NCBI GenBank assembly: GCA_902630665.1
Contig: CACOVP010000002.1
Location: forward strand, 1 to 64,000
Source of the DNA: an uncultured Pelagibacteraceae bacterium
Lineage (GTDB): Bacteria > Pseudomonadota > Alphaproteobacteria > Pelagibacterales > Pelagibacteraceae
DNA: 64,000 bases
Reading direction: 5' to 3'
Positions 1 to 10,596 of the stretch are shown here, one piece after another (positions within the stretch are counted from its first letter, which is position 1; each line of letters starts with the position of its first letter). A program made the translations under genes and the position numbers. Below the pieces are notes generated by a model, which ran no database searches, was not told the DNA's origin, and saw only the letters and a program-made list of their open reading frames with translations.

Positions 1-166
1 TTCTCTCGATTTTTTTAATTTTCTTTCCTTTTAAGAGAGCTATTTTATACTTATCAACCTTATACCTTAAATTAAAATCATTAATTTTTACTCTTTTGAC
101 CTTAAGATTTAAGATTTTTTTTTCTAAAGACCTTTTAACAACTTCAACTTCAGGTAATTCTGGCAT
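1..166 (-). CDS. mutM: Formamidopyrimidine-DNA glycosylase, N-terminal part (cut by window edge)
   Basis: The reverse strand from 166 opens with Met-Pro-Glu-Leu-Pro-Glu-Val-Glu, the invariant N-terminus of Fpg/MutM, in which Pro2 is the catalytic nucleophile after removal of Met1 and Glu3 is also catalytic. The enzyme excises oxidised purines such as 8-oxoguanine. About 55 residues are visible and the remainder lies off the left edge. The start is only 11 bases from the divergent ubiE start, so each gene's promoter must lie largely within the other gene. The mutM/ubiE divergent pair is a common alphaproteobacterial arrangement. Confidence 0.93.
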   Translation of the reverse strand, partial: MPELPEVEVVKRSLEKKILNLKVKRVKINDFNLRYKVDKYKIALLKGKKIKKIER

Positions 167-177
167 ATAATTCTAAT

Positions 178-882
178 ATGAAGTCTAATATTCAGGATAA
201 AAATAAATTAGTCAATTCAGTTTTTACAAAAGTCCATAAAAATTATGATTTGATGAATGACATTATGTCACTAGGAATCCATAGAGTTTGGAAAAAAAAA
301 TTTATTGATTGGATGAATCCTCAACCAAATACAAAATTGATAGATGTGGCTTCTGGAACTGGTGATATAGCAAAACTATTTTTTAACCATACAAATGCTC
401 GTGCAGAAATTTTATGTTTGGAGCCTAATACTGAAATGTACAAAGAAGGTAAAATAAAATTAAATAAAATTAAAAACATAAAATGGGTAAATGCAATGGC
501 GGAAAAAATTCCTGAAGATGATAATACTTTCGACTATTATGCTATAAGTTATGGTTTGAGAAATGTTTCAGAAATAAATAAGGCTTTAAAAGAAGCTTAT
601 AGAGTTCTTAAACCTGGAGGAAGGTTTATGTGTTTAGAATTTTCAAAAATTGATAATGAATTTTTAAATAATATTTACAGGCAATATTCAAAAACAATTC
701 CTTTAATTGGTAAATTAGTAGTAGGTTCTGATAAACCCTACAAGTATTTAATCGAAAGTATTGAAAAATTTTATGATCAAGAACAATTGGTAAAATTGAT
801 GTCGAATAATGGATTTTCAAACATTGAATTCAGAAATCTTTCAGGTGGAATTTCAGCAATACATTCAGGTTGGAAAATTTAG
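178..882 (+). CDS. ubiE: Ubiquinone/menaquinone biosynthesis C-methyltransferase UbiE
   Basis: This 234-residue SAM-dependent methyltransferase carries the nucleotide-binding motif DVASGTGD at residues 56-63 and the typical UbiE opening (YDLMNDIMSLGIHRVWK, about residues 23-39). UbiE performs the C-methylation step of the quinone ring in the ubiquinone pathway at the inner membrane. It is directly followed by ubiB with no spacing (stop at 880-882, next ATG at 883), so the two quinone genes are co-transcribed. There is no clear Shine-Dalgarno sequence, and the start lies 11 bases from the divergent mutM start. Confidence 0.96.
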   Translation: MKSNIQDKNKLVNSVFTKVHKNYDLMNDIMSLGIHRVWKKKFIDWMNPQPNTKLIDVASGTGDIAKLFFNHTNARAEILCLEPNTEMYKEGKIKLNKIKNIKWVNAMAEKIPEDDNTFDYYAISYGLRNVSEINKALKEAYRVLKPGGRFMCLEFSKIDNEFLNNIYRQYSKTIPLIGKLVVGSDKPYKYLIESIEKFYDQEQLVKLMSNNGFSNIEFRNLSGGISAIHSGWKI

Positions 883-2448
883 ATGTTAAAAAGAGTTTAT
901 AAATTATTTAAGATCGCAAGAAAATTTTCAACTTCTGGAGCAGTAGACACTATCAATGAAGTTCATGAATTGCCTTCAATTATACGTTTATTTTTTAGCT
1001 TAATATCTTTTGGTTCCAATCAAACTTTAATTGATATGCAAAAAACATCTGGTGAGAAACTTTGTGTTGCCTTGCAGAGTATGGGTACAACTTTTATTAA
1101 ATTAGGACAATTTCTTGCTACAAGACCAGATATTATTGGTGAGGATTTAGCAAAAAGTCTTGAAAGATTGCAAGATAAAGTTCCGGCATTTGACCTTCAC
1201 GATGCGAAAAAAATAATCAAAAAGGAAATAGGTGAAAGACATTATAACCATATAACTGAGTTAAGCGAACCTATCGCTGCTGCATCTATAGCCCAAGTTC
1301 ATTTAGCAAAAATAAGACATGAAGGTAATGAAAAACAAGTAGCTATTAAAATATTGAGACCAGAAATAGAAAAATTATTTAATGAAGAATTAGATGCTTT
1401 AATGCTTTTTGCCTACATAGTTGAAAATACTTTCTCTAAAGCAAAAAGGTTAAAACTAGTAGAAGTAGTTCATTTGTTAAGAGAAATAACAAATATAGAA
1501 ATGGATTTAAGATTTGAAGCTGCTGCTGCTAACGAACTTTTTGAAAATACGAGGAATGATCAGGGATTTATTGTCCCTGAAATTTATTGGAATTATACGA
1601 CTAAGAAAATATTAACCTTAGATAAAGTTGAAGGAGTATCTATAAGAGAAATCGAAAAGATTAAAGAATTGGGTATCAATCAAAAAAAGTTAGCAGAAAA
1701 CCTAATACAATTATTTTTAACTCAAGCTGTAAGAGATGGTTTTTTTCATGGTGATATGCATCAAGGAAATTTGTTTGTGGACAAAAAAGGGAACATTATA
1801 CCCGTTGATTTTGGCATTATGGGTCGTTTGGATAAAAGTAATAGAAAGTTTTTAGCTGAAATTTTGTATGGATTTATTAAAAGGGATTATGTCAAAGTTG
1901 CCGACGTCCATTTTCAAGCAGGACTTGTACCACAAGATGCTTCTAGAGAAGAGTTCGCACAAGCGTTACGATCAGTAGGGGAACCAATTTTTGGGCAATC
2001 AATAAAGGATATATCTGGTGGAAATTTATTAGCACAATTATTTGAAATAACTGAAAAGTTCAACATGCCTACTCAACCTCCTCTTCTTTTATTGCAAAAA
2101 ACAATGGTTGTAGTCGAAGGGGTTGCGAGAAAACTTTATCCAGAGACAAATATTTGGGAAGTATCAAGACCTGTTTTAGAAGACTGGCTTAAAAATATTA
2201 AAAGTCCTAAATCAAAAATTGATACCGCTTTTAACACTTCTTCTGAAATTTTAAAAAGAATACCAGATTTACCGGAATTTATGGATAGGGCAGATAACGC
2301 TCTCAAATTGGTGGCTGAGGGAAAATTGAATTTAGCCATAGGCACTAATAAAAATTTAGAATTAGAACAAATGAAAATAAAAAACTTCAGGAATAACCTT
2401 GTAATAAGTTTTTTTGGTGTTGTAATTGTCTTTTTATTAGTATTTTAA
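883..2448 (+). CDS. ubiB: Ubiquinone biosynthesis regulatory protein kinase-like UbiB
   Basis: This 521-residue ABC1/ADCK/UbiB family protein shows the family signatures: KLGQ at 73-76, the alanine-rich loop AAASIAQVH at 132-140 with Lys156 after it, HGDMHQGN at 289-296 and the metal-binding DFG at 309-311. A hydrophobic C-terminal segment (about 500-520) should anchor it in the inner membrane. UbiB is an atypical kinase/ATPase needed for ubiquinone synthesis. The ATG abuts the ubiE stop, which suggests translational coupling. Length and motif order are normal for the family. Confidence 0.95.
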   Translation: MLKRVYKLFKIARKFSTSGAVDTINEVHELPSIIRLFFSLISFGSNQTLIDMQKTSGEKLCVALQSMGTTFIKLGQFLATRPDIIGEDLAKSLERLQDKVPAFDLHDAKKIIKKEIGERHYNHITELSEPIAAASIAQVHLAKIRHEGNEKQVAIKILRPEIEKLFNEELDALMLFAYIVENTFSKAKRLKLVEVVHLLREITNIEMDLRFEAAAANELFENTRNDQGFIVPEIYWNYTTKKILTLDKVEGVSIREIEKIKELGINQKKLAENLIQLFLTQAVRDGFFHGDMHQGNLFVDKKGNIIPVDFGIMGRLDKSNRKFLAEILYGFIKRDYVKVADVHFQAGLVPQDASREEFAQALRSVGEPIFGQSIKDISGGNLLAQLFEITEKFNMPTQPPLLLLQKTMVVVEGVARKLYPETNIWEVSRPVLEDWLKNIKSPKSKIDTAFNTSSEILKRIPDLPEFMDRADNALKLVAEGKLNLAIGTNKNLELEQMKIKNFRNNLVISFFGVVIVFLLVF

Positions 2449-2454
2449 TTAGTT

Positions 2455-3684
2455 ATGTTAGCAAAAAATAAAAAAATTCTTTTAATTATTGGCGGTGGTA
2501 TCGCTGCTTATAAATCATTAGACTTAATAAGATTGTTAAAGAAAAATAACAATGATGTTAAAGCAATATTAACTAATAGTGGTAAGGAATTTGTTACTCC
2601 ATTATCAATCACAACACTTACGAAAAATAAAACTTTCGAAAACCTTTTTGATAAAAATTCTGAAGCAGATATAGATCATATATCTTTATCGAGGTGGGCA
2701 GATATAATAATTGTTTTACCCACAACAGCAAACTTCATGACTAAGCTAAGTCTTGGAAATGCAGAGGATTTAGCAACTACAGTTATTTTGGCATCTAATA
2801 AAGATATTTTGTTGGTTCCTGCAATGAACGTTAGAATGTGGATACATAAAGCCACGCAAAAAAATGTAAAAGTTTTACAGGAATATGGATATCTATTTCT
2901 TGGTCCAGAAAAAGGTGAAATGGCGTGTGGAGAATTTGGTGAAGGCAAAATGGCAAGTCCTAGACAAATTTTTTCTTATCTAGGTAACTATTTTAATAAA
3001 AAAGATTTGTTTAAAAAAAAGAGATTAAAAGCTCTTGTAACTGCTGGACCCACAAGGGAATATTTAGATCCAGTAAGATATATATCAAATGAGTCAAGTG
3101 GAAAACAAGGATATGAAATAGCTGATGCATTAAATAGATTAGGAATAAAAACTACGTTAATAACTGGACCATCAAACCTAATTTCAAAAAAGGAAATTAA
3201 AACAAAAAAAATTATTTCTGCAAATGAGATGTTTGAGGCAGTGAAAAAATGTTTGCCGGTAGATATCGCAATATGTGCAGCTGCTGTAGCAGACTTTAAG
3301 CCAATTAATAAAAGTAAGACTAAAATTAAAAAAGACAATATAAAATTTAAATCAATTGAATTAGAGAGAAATAGAGATATTGTTGAATTTCTAGGTAAAA
3401 ACAATAAACATAGGCCAAGCTTAGTAATCGGTTTTGCAGCCGAAACTGAAAATTTAAATAAAAATGCATTTTCTAAGTTAAGGCAAAAAAATTGTGATCT
3501 TATAGTTGTTAATGATATTTCTAAAAAAGATAGCGGTCTTAATTCAGATTATAATAGAGTTTCGATAATCGATAATTCAGGAAAAATAAAAGTTATAAAA
3601 AAAAATAAAAAAAGTTATATAGCCAATGTAATAGCAGAAATAGTCCTAGATAAATTCTTAATTAATGAAAGAAATTTTAATTAA
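2455..3684 (+). CDS. coaBC: Bifunctional phosphopantothenoylcysteine decarboxylase / phosphopantothenate-cysteine ligase
   Basis: The 409-residue protein has both CoaBC domains. The flavin-dependent decarboxylase half includes catalytic His75, the PAMNVRMW substrate-recognition motif at 122-129 and an active-site Cys158 in a GEMACGE motif. The ligase half begins near residue 190 with GPTREYLDPVRYISN. It converts 4'-phosphopantothenate plus cysteine to 4'-phosphopantetheine in coenzyme A synthesis. The 3' end overlaps dut by 20 bases, which places both in one transcript with ubiE-ubiB. Confidence 0.95.
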   Translation: MLAKNKKILLIIGGGIAAYKSLDLIRLLKKNNNDVKAILTNSGKEFVTPLSITTLTKNKTFENLFDKNSEADIDHISLSRWADIIIVLPTTANFMTKLSLGNAEDLATTVILASNKDILLVPAMNVRMWIHKATQKNVKVLQEYGYLFLGPEKGEMACGEFGEGKMASPRQIFSYLGNYFNKKDLFKKKRLKALVTAGPTREYLDPVRYISNESSGKQGYEIADALNRLGIKTTLITGPSNLISKKEIKTKKIISANEMFEAVKKCLPVDIAICAAAVADFKPINKSKTKIKKDNIKFKSIELERNRDIVEFLGKNNKHRPSLVIGFAAETENLNKNAFSKLRQKNCDLIVVNDISKKDSGLNSDYNRVSIIDNSGKIKVIKKNKKSYIANVIAEIVLDKFLINERNFN

Positions 3685-4105
3685 AAGACTATCAAAAAAT
3701 ATTGAACTGCCAAAATACGAGACAAATGGTTCATCAGGTATGGATCTTTCAGCTAATATTGAAAAACAGATAAAAATAGGACCAGGAAAAACATCAATAA
3801 TTCCAACTGGTATATCATTGTCTATACCCAAAAATTTTGAAATTCAAATTAGATCTAGATCAGGTTTGGCTGCTAAGAGTCAGATTTCAGTTCTTAATTC
3901 TCCCGGGACAATAGACGCCGATTATAGGGGTGAATTAAAAGTGATATTAATTAACTTGAGTCACAAAACTTTTGTTGTCGAGAAAGGTATGCGTATCGCT
4001 CAAATGGTGTTATGCCCTATAATTAAAGCAATATTTAAGGAAGTAGATAACCTGGACGATACAGACAGAAGCACTGGTGGCTTTGGATCTACTGGATTGA
4101 AATAA
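3665..4105 (+). CDS. dut: Deoxyuridine 5'-triphosphate nucleotidohydrolase (dUTPase)
   Basis: This 146-residue trimeric-type dUTPase contains the conserved motifs in order: GSSGMDL near 22-28, RSRSGLA near 62-68, the NSPGTIDADYRGE block near 78-90, and a C-terminal STGGFGSTG that forms the flexible lid. It hydrolyses dUTP to dUMP, supplying dTMP synthesis and keeping uracil out of DNA. The start overlaps the end of coaBC by 20 bases, a coaBC-dut pairing seen in many proteobacteria. Confidence 0.96.
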   Translation: MKEILIKRLSKNIELPKYETNGSSGMDLSANIEKQIKIGPGKTSIIPTGISLSIPKNFEIQIRSRSGLAAKSQISVLNSPGTIDADYRGELKVILINLSHKTFVVEKGMRIAQMVLCPIIKAIFKEVDNLDDTDRSTGGFGSTGLK

Positions 4106-4108
4106 TAT

Positions 4109-4852
4109 ATGCAATTAGGATTGAAAGACTTTAAAAGGTTTGAAAAACAAATAATTCTTAAAAATATTGGTGTAACCGGACAAAAAAAAATACTTAACGC
4201 TAAAGTATTAATAATCGGCATTGGAGGTTTGGGTTGCCCACTTTTAACTTATTTAGCAGCATCTGGGGTTGGCACGATAGGAATTGTAGATCCAGATAAA
4301 ATTGAAATAAGTAATTTAAATAGACAAACGTTATTTACTACCAGTGATATAGGAAAGTACAAAGTCGATCAGGCCAAATCTAGTATTAATAGAATAAATA
4401 ATAAAATTAAGATTAAGATATTTAAAAAAAAAATAACTTCAAAGAATATAAAATCAATTATTAAAGATTTTGATATAATTTGTGATGGAACAGACAATTT
4501 TGAGACAAGATACTTGATTAATGATGAATGTAAAAAATCAAAAAAAATACTTGTCTCTGCAGCAATTAGTAAATTTGACGGTCATTTATATAAGTTTAAT
4601 TTTAAAAAAAGGACGTCCTGCTACAGGTGCTTTATGCCGGATAAGCCTGTTTTAGAAAGAAATTGCGAAACAGAGGGTATTTTCTCTCCAGTAGCTGGAA
4701 TTTTGGGATCACTACAAGCAAATGAGGTTTTAAAAACAATTATAGGATTAAAGAATGGTTTAGATAACCAGATGATGATTTTTGACTCAATTAAAATAAA
4801 TTTAAGAAAGATAAAATTATCTTTCAATCCCCAGTGTAAAAACAAATGTTAA
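4109..4852 (+). CDS. MoeB/ThiF/HesA family ubiquitin-like protein-activating enzyme
   Basis: This 247-residue E1-like adenylyltransferase has the nucleotide-binding GxGGLG at 37-42, the NLNRQ motif at 69-73 with its conserved arginine, a candidate catalytic Cys186, and two zinc-binding cysteine pairs (Cys171/Cys174 and Cys243/Cys247). Such enzymes adenylate the C-terminal glycine of MoaD or ThiS for sulfur transfer in molybdopterin or thiamine synthesis. There is no C-terminal rhodanese domain. No molybdopterin or thiS gene is adjacent, so the partner cannot be assigned. It sits 3 bases after dut. Confidence 0.85.
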   Translation: MQLGLKDFKRFEKQIILKNIGVTGQKKILNAKVLIIGIGGLGCPLLTYLAASGVGTIGIVDPDKIEISNLNRQTLFTTSDIGKYKVDQAKSSINRINNKIKIKIFKKKITSKNIKSIIKDFDIICDGTDNFETRYLINDECKKSKKILVSAAISKFDGHLYKFNFKKRTSCYRCFMPDKPVLERNCETEGIFSPVAGILGSLQANEVLKTIIGLKNGLDNQMMIFDSIKINLRKIKLSFNPQCKNKC

Positions 4853-5289
4853 AAATTATTTATATTGTTTTCATTTTTTATTTATCATTTCAGAATCTTT
4901 TTGCAAATGAATACTTTTTGACATTGAGAAATGAAAAAGTAAATCTTAGACAAGGACCGTCTTTCGAACATCCTATCAAGTTATTTTACAAAAAAAAATT
5001 TTTACCTGTTTTAATTTTAGATAAATCTGAAAATTTTCGAAAAATAAGAGATCATGAAAATAATACAGGTTGGATTCATATTTCACAATTATCAAAAAAA
5101 AAAGCGGCTATCACAATTGATGATGATCAATTAATTTTTAACAAACCTTCTATTTATTCCAAGCCTTTTGCAATTATTAAAAAAGGTAGATTATGCAAGA
5201 TTCATAAGTGTAAAGAAGAATGGTGCAAGATAAGTGTTGAGAAATATAAAGGTTGGGTAAAAAAAGATATTTTGTGGGGTCTTTTATAA
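4846..5289 (+). CDS. Secreted bacterial SH3-domain protein
   Basis: The 147-residue product starts with a signal peptide (Lys2-Lys3 not adjacent, but a hydrophobic stretch from about 3 to 19 ends in LFANE), followed by two SH3-like repeats. The first (about 24-80) holds VNLRQGPSFEHPI and GWIHISQL, and the second (about 95-147) holds a shorter version ending GWVKKDILWGLL. This matches the SH3_4 type seen in alphaproteobacterial periplasmic proteins, presumably binding peptidoglycan or protein partners. It overlaps the MoeB-like gene by 7 bases. The exact function is unknown. Confidence 0.75.
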   Translation: MLKIIYIVFIFYLSFQNLFANEYFLTLRNEKVNLRQGPSFEHPIKLFYKKKFLPVLILDKSENFRKIRDHENNTGWIHISQLSKKKAAITIDDDQLIFNKPSIYSKPFAIIKKGRLCKIHKCKEEWCKISVEKYKGWVKKDILWGLL

Positions 5290-5290
5290 A

Positions 5291-5533
5291 CTATTTCTTG
5301 TACTTAGCTGTCCAGATTTTATCTAGAACGAAATACCAAATCGCGTTAGCTAATGGTTCTACTATTGCATCGGTAAGAGCAACCATAAAAGACACTTCCG
5401 CTATTAACATCAAAACTGTTATGGCAATAGCAAAGTGACCAATTGTATATATTATTGTTCTTAATATAGACCCTTTATTATTCTCATATATAGTTTTTGA
5501 AGCTGAAAAAATTCCGTGAGTAAATTCTGTCAT
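5291..5533 (-). CDS. Small DUF2061-like membrane protein
   Basis: This 80-residue protein has a KTIYE-like N-terminal segment, two hydrophobic helices (about 24-42 and 48-68) separated by a short turn, and a C-terminal YFVLDKIWTAKYKK. That layout resembles DUF2061 inner-membrane proteins (helix, short loop, helix, then a helix ending in a tryptophan-basic tail). The start overlaps the stop of the upstream 2OG-Fe oxygenase as ATGA, so it is translationally coupled as the last gene of the katG run. The family has no established function. It ends 1 base from the convergent SH3 gene. Confidence 0.6.
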   Translation of the reverse strand: MTEFTHGIFSASKTIYENNKGSILRTIIYTIGHFAIAITVLMLIAEVSFMVALTDAIVEPLANAIWYFVLDKIWTAKYKK

Positions 5534-6162
5534 TGATTAAATGGGTTTTCTAAAACACAAGCAACTAAGTGAATTCGATTTTGCTCCCCTCCATTAAAAA
5601 AGTTATGATACTTGGTGTTATTAGTAATTGTAACTGATCCATCTGCTGGCATATGTCTACACACTTCTTCTATTACCATTCTGCATCCTTTGTTTGTTAT
5701 TATTGGTATATGAAGCCTAGGCTCAGGATCTCTATGCCAACTAAGGGTAGATCTAGGTTCTTTTAATAAAATCCTAACTCTGCCAATTTTAAAATGCTTT
5801 TTTAAAGTACTATATACCTCTTCAAAATAGGTTCCTTTGAATTCTGGTACTACTTCAGTGTACTTTGACTCGTCAATCGGTTTATCTCTCTTAATCTCTT
5901 TTCCTTTTTCATCAGGTATTGTCCAATATATTCCTCTGACATTGTGGCCCTCTGTCGAAGATGTGTCGCCCGGAATTTGATTTAAAGCTATAGCTCCAAA
6001 ATTTTTTATTCCTAGAGTGCTGAACTTCTTTTTTTTGAGAACGACGTTTAAATCTGCTCTCATTTTGTTAACATCAAATTTTAGATTTGGAACTATGTAA
6101 AAATCGTCTTTAACGTTGCGGTTTAAAGGTTCTAAATTTTTTGTTGGTTTAACAATTTCCAT
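5530..6162 (-). CDS. 2-oxoglutarate/Fe(II)-dependent oxygenase, aspartyl/asparaginyl beta-hydroxylase-like
   Basis: The 210-residue protein contains the iron-binding His-x-Asp pair (His143, Asp145) in SWHRDPEPRLHIPI and the distal histidine His198 in NRIHLV, spaced as in the aspartyl/asparaginyl beta-hydroxylase cupin fold. Arg196 next to it may bind 2-oxoglutarate. The substrate is unknown. It begins directly after the katG stop and overlaps the next gene by 4 bases. It therefore appears to be co-transcribed with a haem catalase-peroxidase under a putative Irr box, suggesting an iron-dependent job, but this is inference from context. Confidence 0.75.
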   Translation of the reverse strand: MEIVKPTKNLEPLNRNVKDDFYIVPNLKFDVNKMRADLNVVLKKKKFSTLGIKNFGAIALNQIPGDTSSTEGHNVRGIYWTIPDEKGKEIKRDKPIDESKYTEVVPEFKGTYFEEVYSTLKKHFKIGRVRILLKEPRSTLSWHRDPEPRLHIPIITNKGCRMVIEEVCRHMPADGSVTITNNTKYHNFFNGGEQNRIHLVACVLENPFNQ

Positions 6163-6163
6163 A

Positions 6164-8335
<2,172 letters not shown>

Positions 8336-8343
8336 TTATCTAG

Positions 8344-8360
8344 TTTATAATTGTTCTAAA
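8344..8360. promoter_or_regulatory. Putative Irr box (iron control element) upstream of katG
   Basis: The sequence reads TTTATAA-TTG-TTCTAAA, which differs at one base (T for G in the left half) from the alphaproteobacterial Irr/ICE consensus TTTAGAA-N3-TTCTAAA. It lies just upstream of the katG start and next to irr itself. The same two half-sites occur in the irr-fabA gap. The position so close to the start codon suits a repressor site over the transcription start. Binding is inferred. Confidence 0.65.
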
Positions 8361-8382
8361 GTGAAAAACAAGAGACAAACTG

Positions 8383-8790
8383 TCAATTTTTCAAATTTAT
8401 AAATACCTCAACATTTTTAATTTTTTTACCATTTGGTGCTTTTGGAATTTTTTGAATGATTATATCATTCGCATCAATATCTATTAGTTCTGCAGTTTCA
8501 CTATCATAAAAATGGTGATGGTTTGAAACATTAGTATCAAAATAAGTTTTGTTTCCTCTTACTTCAACTTCACTTAAATGTCCGGCTGCTTTAAATGCAT
8601 GAACGGTATTATAAATTGTAGCTAGCGCAATTTTAGAAATTGATTTTTTTGTTAAAAGTTTGTTTAAACTTTCAACTGTAAAATGAAACGTTTTTTCTCT
8701 CTCAAATAAAAATTTGGCGATTTCAACTCTTTGTTTAGTGGGTCTTAACCCGGAAGATCTTAATTTTTTTAAAATGTCTATTTTTTTCAC
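8383..8790 (-). CDS. irr: Fur-family iron response regulator Irr
   Basis: This 135-residue Fur superfamily protein has an N-terminal winged helix (LRPTKQRVEIAKFLF at 15-29, then IALATIYNTVHAFKAAGHL at about 54-72) and a His91-His92-His93 cluster followed by FYDSETAELIDID, characteristic of Irr rather than Fur. Irr senses haem or iron status and controls iron-using genes in alphaproteobacteria. Synteny supports the call: irr diverges from fabA-fabB-fabI exactly as in Rhizobiales. The start codon is GTG. Irr boxes on both sides (8344-8360, 8815-8831) suggest autoregulation and control of katG. Confidence 0.88.
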   Translation of the reverse strand: MKKIDILKKLRSSGLRPTKQRVEIAKFLFEREKTFHFTVESLNKLLTKKSISKIALATIYNTVHAFKAAGHLSEVEVRGNKTYFDTNVSNHHHFYDSETAELIDIDANDIIIQKIPKAPNGKKIKNVEVFINLKN

Positions 8791-8814
8791 GTTTTAATTC
8801 GCTTTTTATTCTAC

Positions 8815-8831
8815 TTTATAATCATTCTAAA
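8815..8831. promoter_or_regulatory. Putative Irr box between irr and fabA
   Basis: The sequence TTTATAA-TCA-TTCTAAA matches the Irr/ICE consensus in 13 of 14 half-site positions and has the same half-sites as the katG-proximal copy. It is 25-41 bases ahead of irr and 51-67 ahead of fabA, so it could act on either promoter. A further lone half-site TTCTAAA occurs at 8873-8879, just before fabA. Irr autoregulation is known in relatives; control of fabA here is inference. Confidence 0.7.
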
Positions 8832-8881
8832 CACAAATATATATGAAACTTTTGCTAAATCAAGTAAAACAATTCTAAATC

Positions 8882-9385
8882 ATGCAAAAAAACAATTACA
8901 ATTACGATGAGTTAATTTCGTGTGGAGAAGGAAAACTATTTGGTGAAGGAAATGCTAAGCTGCCACTACCTCCAATGTTGATGTTTGATAGAATTACAGA
9001 AATAAGAAAAGATACAGGTGAATTTAAAAAAGGATTTATTAAAGCGGAGCTTGATATTAAAGACAACCTATGGTTTTTTGATTGTCATTTTAAAAAAGAC
9101 CCAGTTATGCCAGGCTGTCTTGGCTTAGATGCTATGTGGCAGTTAGTTGGATTTTATTTAGGCTGGATAGGTGAGCCAGGAAAGGGTAGAGCTTTAGGAG
9201 TAAATTCTGTAAAATTTACGGGTGAAGTATTAAAGAATATTAAAATGGCTACTTACGAAATAAATATGAAAAGAATTTTAAAAAAAGAAGGCACTGCTGT
9301 TGGGTTAGCTAATGGTATTTTAAGTGCAGATGGTAAAATAATTTACACTGCAGAAAATCTTAAGGTAGGATTATTCAAATCATGA
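8882..9385 (+). CDS. fabA: 3-hydroxydecanoyl-ACP dehydratase/isomerase FabA
   Basis: The 167-residue protein has the FabA catalytic pair His69 ([15 protein letters not shown]) and Asp83 (GLDAMWQL). FabA dehydrates 3-hydroxyacyl-ACP and isomerises trans-2- to cis-3-decenoyl-ACP, the branch point for anaerobic-type unsaturated fatty acid synthesis. It overlaps fabB by 4 bases (ATGA), and fabB overlaps fabI by 1, forming one operon divergent from irr. Length and motifs are normal. Confidence 0.97.
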   Translation: MQKNNYNYDELISCGEGKLFGEGNAKLPLPPMLMFDRITEIRKDTGEFKKGFIKAELDIKDNLWFFDCHFKKDPVMPGCLGLDAMWQLVGFYLGWIGEPGKGRALGVNSVKFTGEVLKNIKMATYEINMKRILKKEGTAVGLANGILSADGKIIYTAENLKVGLFKS

Positions 9386-10596
9386 AAAGAGTTGTAGTTA
9401 CTGGAATAGGTGTAGTTTCTTGTTTAGGAAATAATCAAGATGAAGTTTACAAGTCATTACTTAATGCAAAATCAGGGATTACGTTTTCTGAAGAATACAA
9501 GGAATATAATTTGAAAAGTCATGTTCACGGTAAACCAAATATTAAACTAGAAGAGCATGTTGACAGAAAATTTATAAGGTTTATGGGGCCAGGTTCTGCT
9601 TATAATTATGTTTCAATGAATGAAGCTGTAAAAGACTCTGGACTTGAAGAAAAAGATGTAAGCAATGTAACAACTGGAATGATTATGGGATCAGGCGGTC
9701 CTTCAATAGAAAACGTTATATTAGCAGCAGACAAGACTAGAGAAAAAAGTCCAAAAAGAATGGGGCCTTTTGTAGTTCCACGAACAATGTCGAGTACAGC
9801 TTCAGCAACTCTTGCAGTACCTTTTAAAATAAAAGGAGTTAACTATACTATTAGTTCAGCGTGTGCAACTAGTGGACATTGCATTGGTAACGCTATGGAA
9901 TTAATTCAACTAGGGAAACAAAAAATTATTTTTGCGGGTGGTAGTGATGAAGTTCATTTTGCAATGACTGCGATGTTTGATGCGATGACAGCCTTATCTT
10001 CAAAATATAATGATACCCCTGAAAAGGCATCAAGGCCTTATGATAAAACTCGAGATGGATTTGTAATCGCTGGTGGAGGTGGTGTTTTAGTTTTGGAGGA
10101 ATATGAGCACGCAAAATCGAGAGGTGCAAAAATTTATGCAGAACTAACAGGATATGGTGCAACATCTGATGGCTATGACATGGTAGCCCCATCTGGGGAA
10201 GGAGCAGTTAGATGTATGAAGATGGCTTTAAGCACTGCAAAGAATAAAATTGACTATATTAATACTCATGGCACTTCCACACCTGTAGGAGATATAACAG
10301 AACTTAAAGCTGTAGGAGAAGTGTTCGGTGAAAACAAACCTAAAATTAGTTCGACAAAATCTCTTGCTGGACATTCTCTAGGAGCTACATCAGTTCATGA
10401 GGCTATTTACAGTATAATTATGATGAAAAATAATTTCATAGCAGCATCAGCTAATATTACTGATATGGATGACGAGGCAAAAAAATATCCAATAATAACA
10501 AAAGTTGAAAAAGATGTGAATTTAAATTCTGTAATGTCAAATAGTTTTGGTTTTGGAGGAACTAATGCTACTTTGGTTTTTGAAAAGGTAAAATAA
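9382..10596 (+). CDS. fabB: Beta-ketoacyl-ACP synthase I FabB
   Basis: The 404-residue condensing enzyme has the Cys-His-His triad of KAS I: Cys161 in SSACATSGH, His296 in [11 protein letters not shown] and His331 in [14 protein letters not shown]. It elongates acyl-ACP, including the cis-3-decenoyl product of the adjacent FabA, which is why the two genes travel together. Overlaps at both ends (4 bases with fabA, 1 with fabI) indicate translational coupling. Confidence 0.97.
   Translation: MKRVVVTGIGVVSCLGNNQDEVYKSLLNAKSGITFSEEYKEYNLKSHVHGKPNIKLEEHVDRKFIRFMGPGSAYNYVSMNEAVKDSGLEEKDVSNVTTGMIMGSGGPSIENVILAADKTREKSPKRMGPFVVPRTMSSTASATLAVPFKIKGVNYTISSACATSGHCIGNAMELIQLGKQKIIFAGGSDEVHFAMTAMFDAMTALSSKYNDTPEKASRPYDKTRDGFVIAGGGGVLVLEEYEHAKSRGAKIYAELTGYGATSDGYDMVAPSGEGAVRCMKMALSTAKNKIDYINTHGTSTPVGDITELKAVGEVFGENKPKISSTKSLAGHSLGATSVHEAIYSIIMMKNNFIAASANITDMDDEAKKYPIITKVEKDVNLNSVMSNSFGFGGTNATLVFEKVK

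Noticed and set aside
9926..10192. An 88-residue minus-strand frame inside fabB
   Set aside because: It is histidine- and leucine-rich antisense sequence over a strongly conserved FabB coding region, with no family match or start context. Other antisense frames within pnp, infB, nusA, coaBC, dnaK and maeB were dropped for the same reason.
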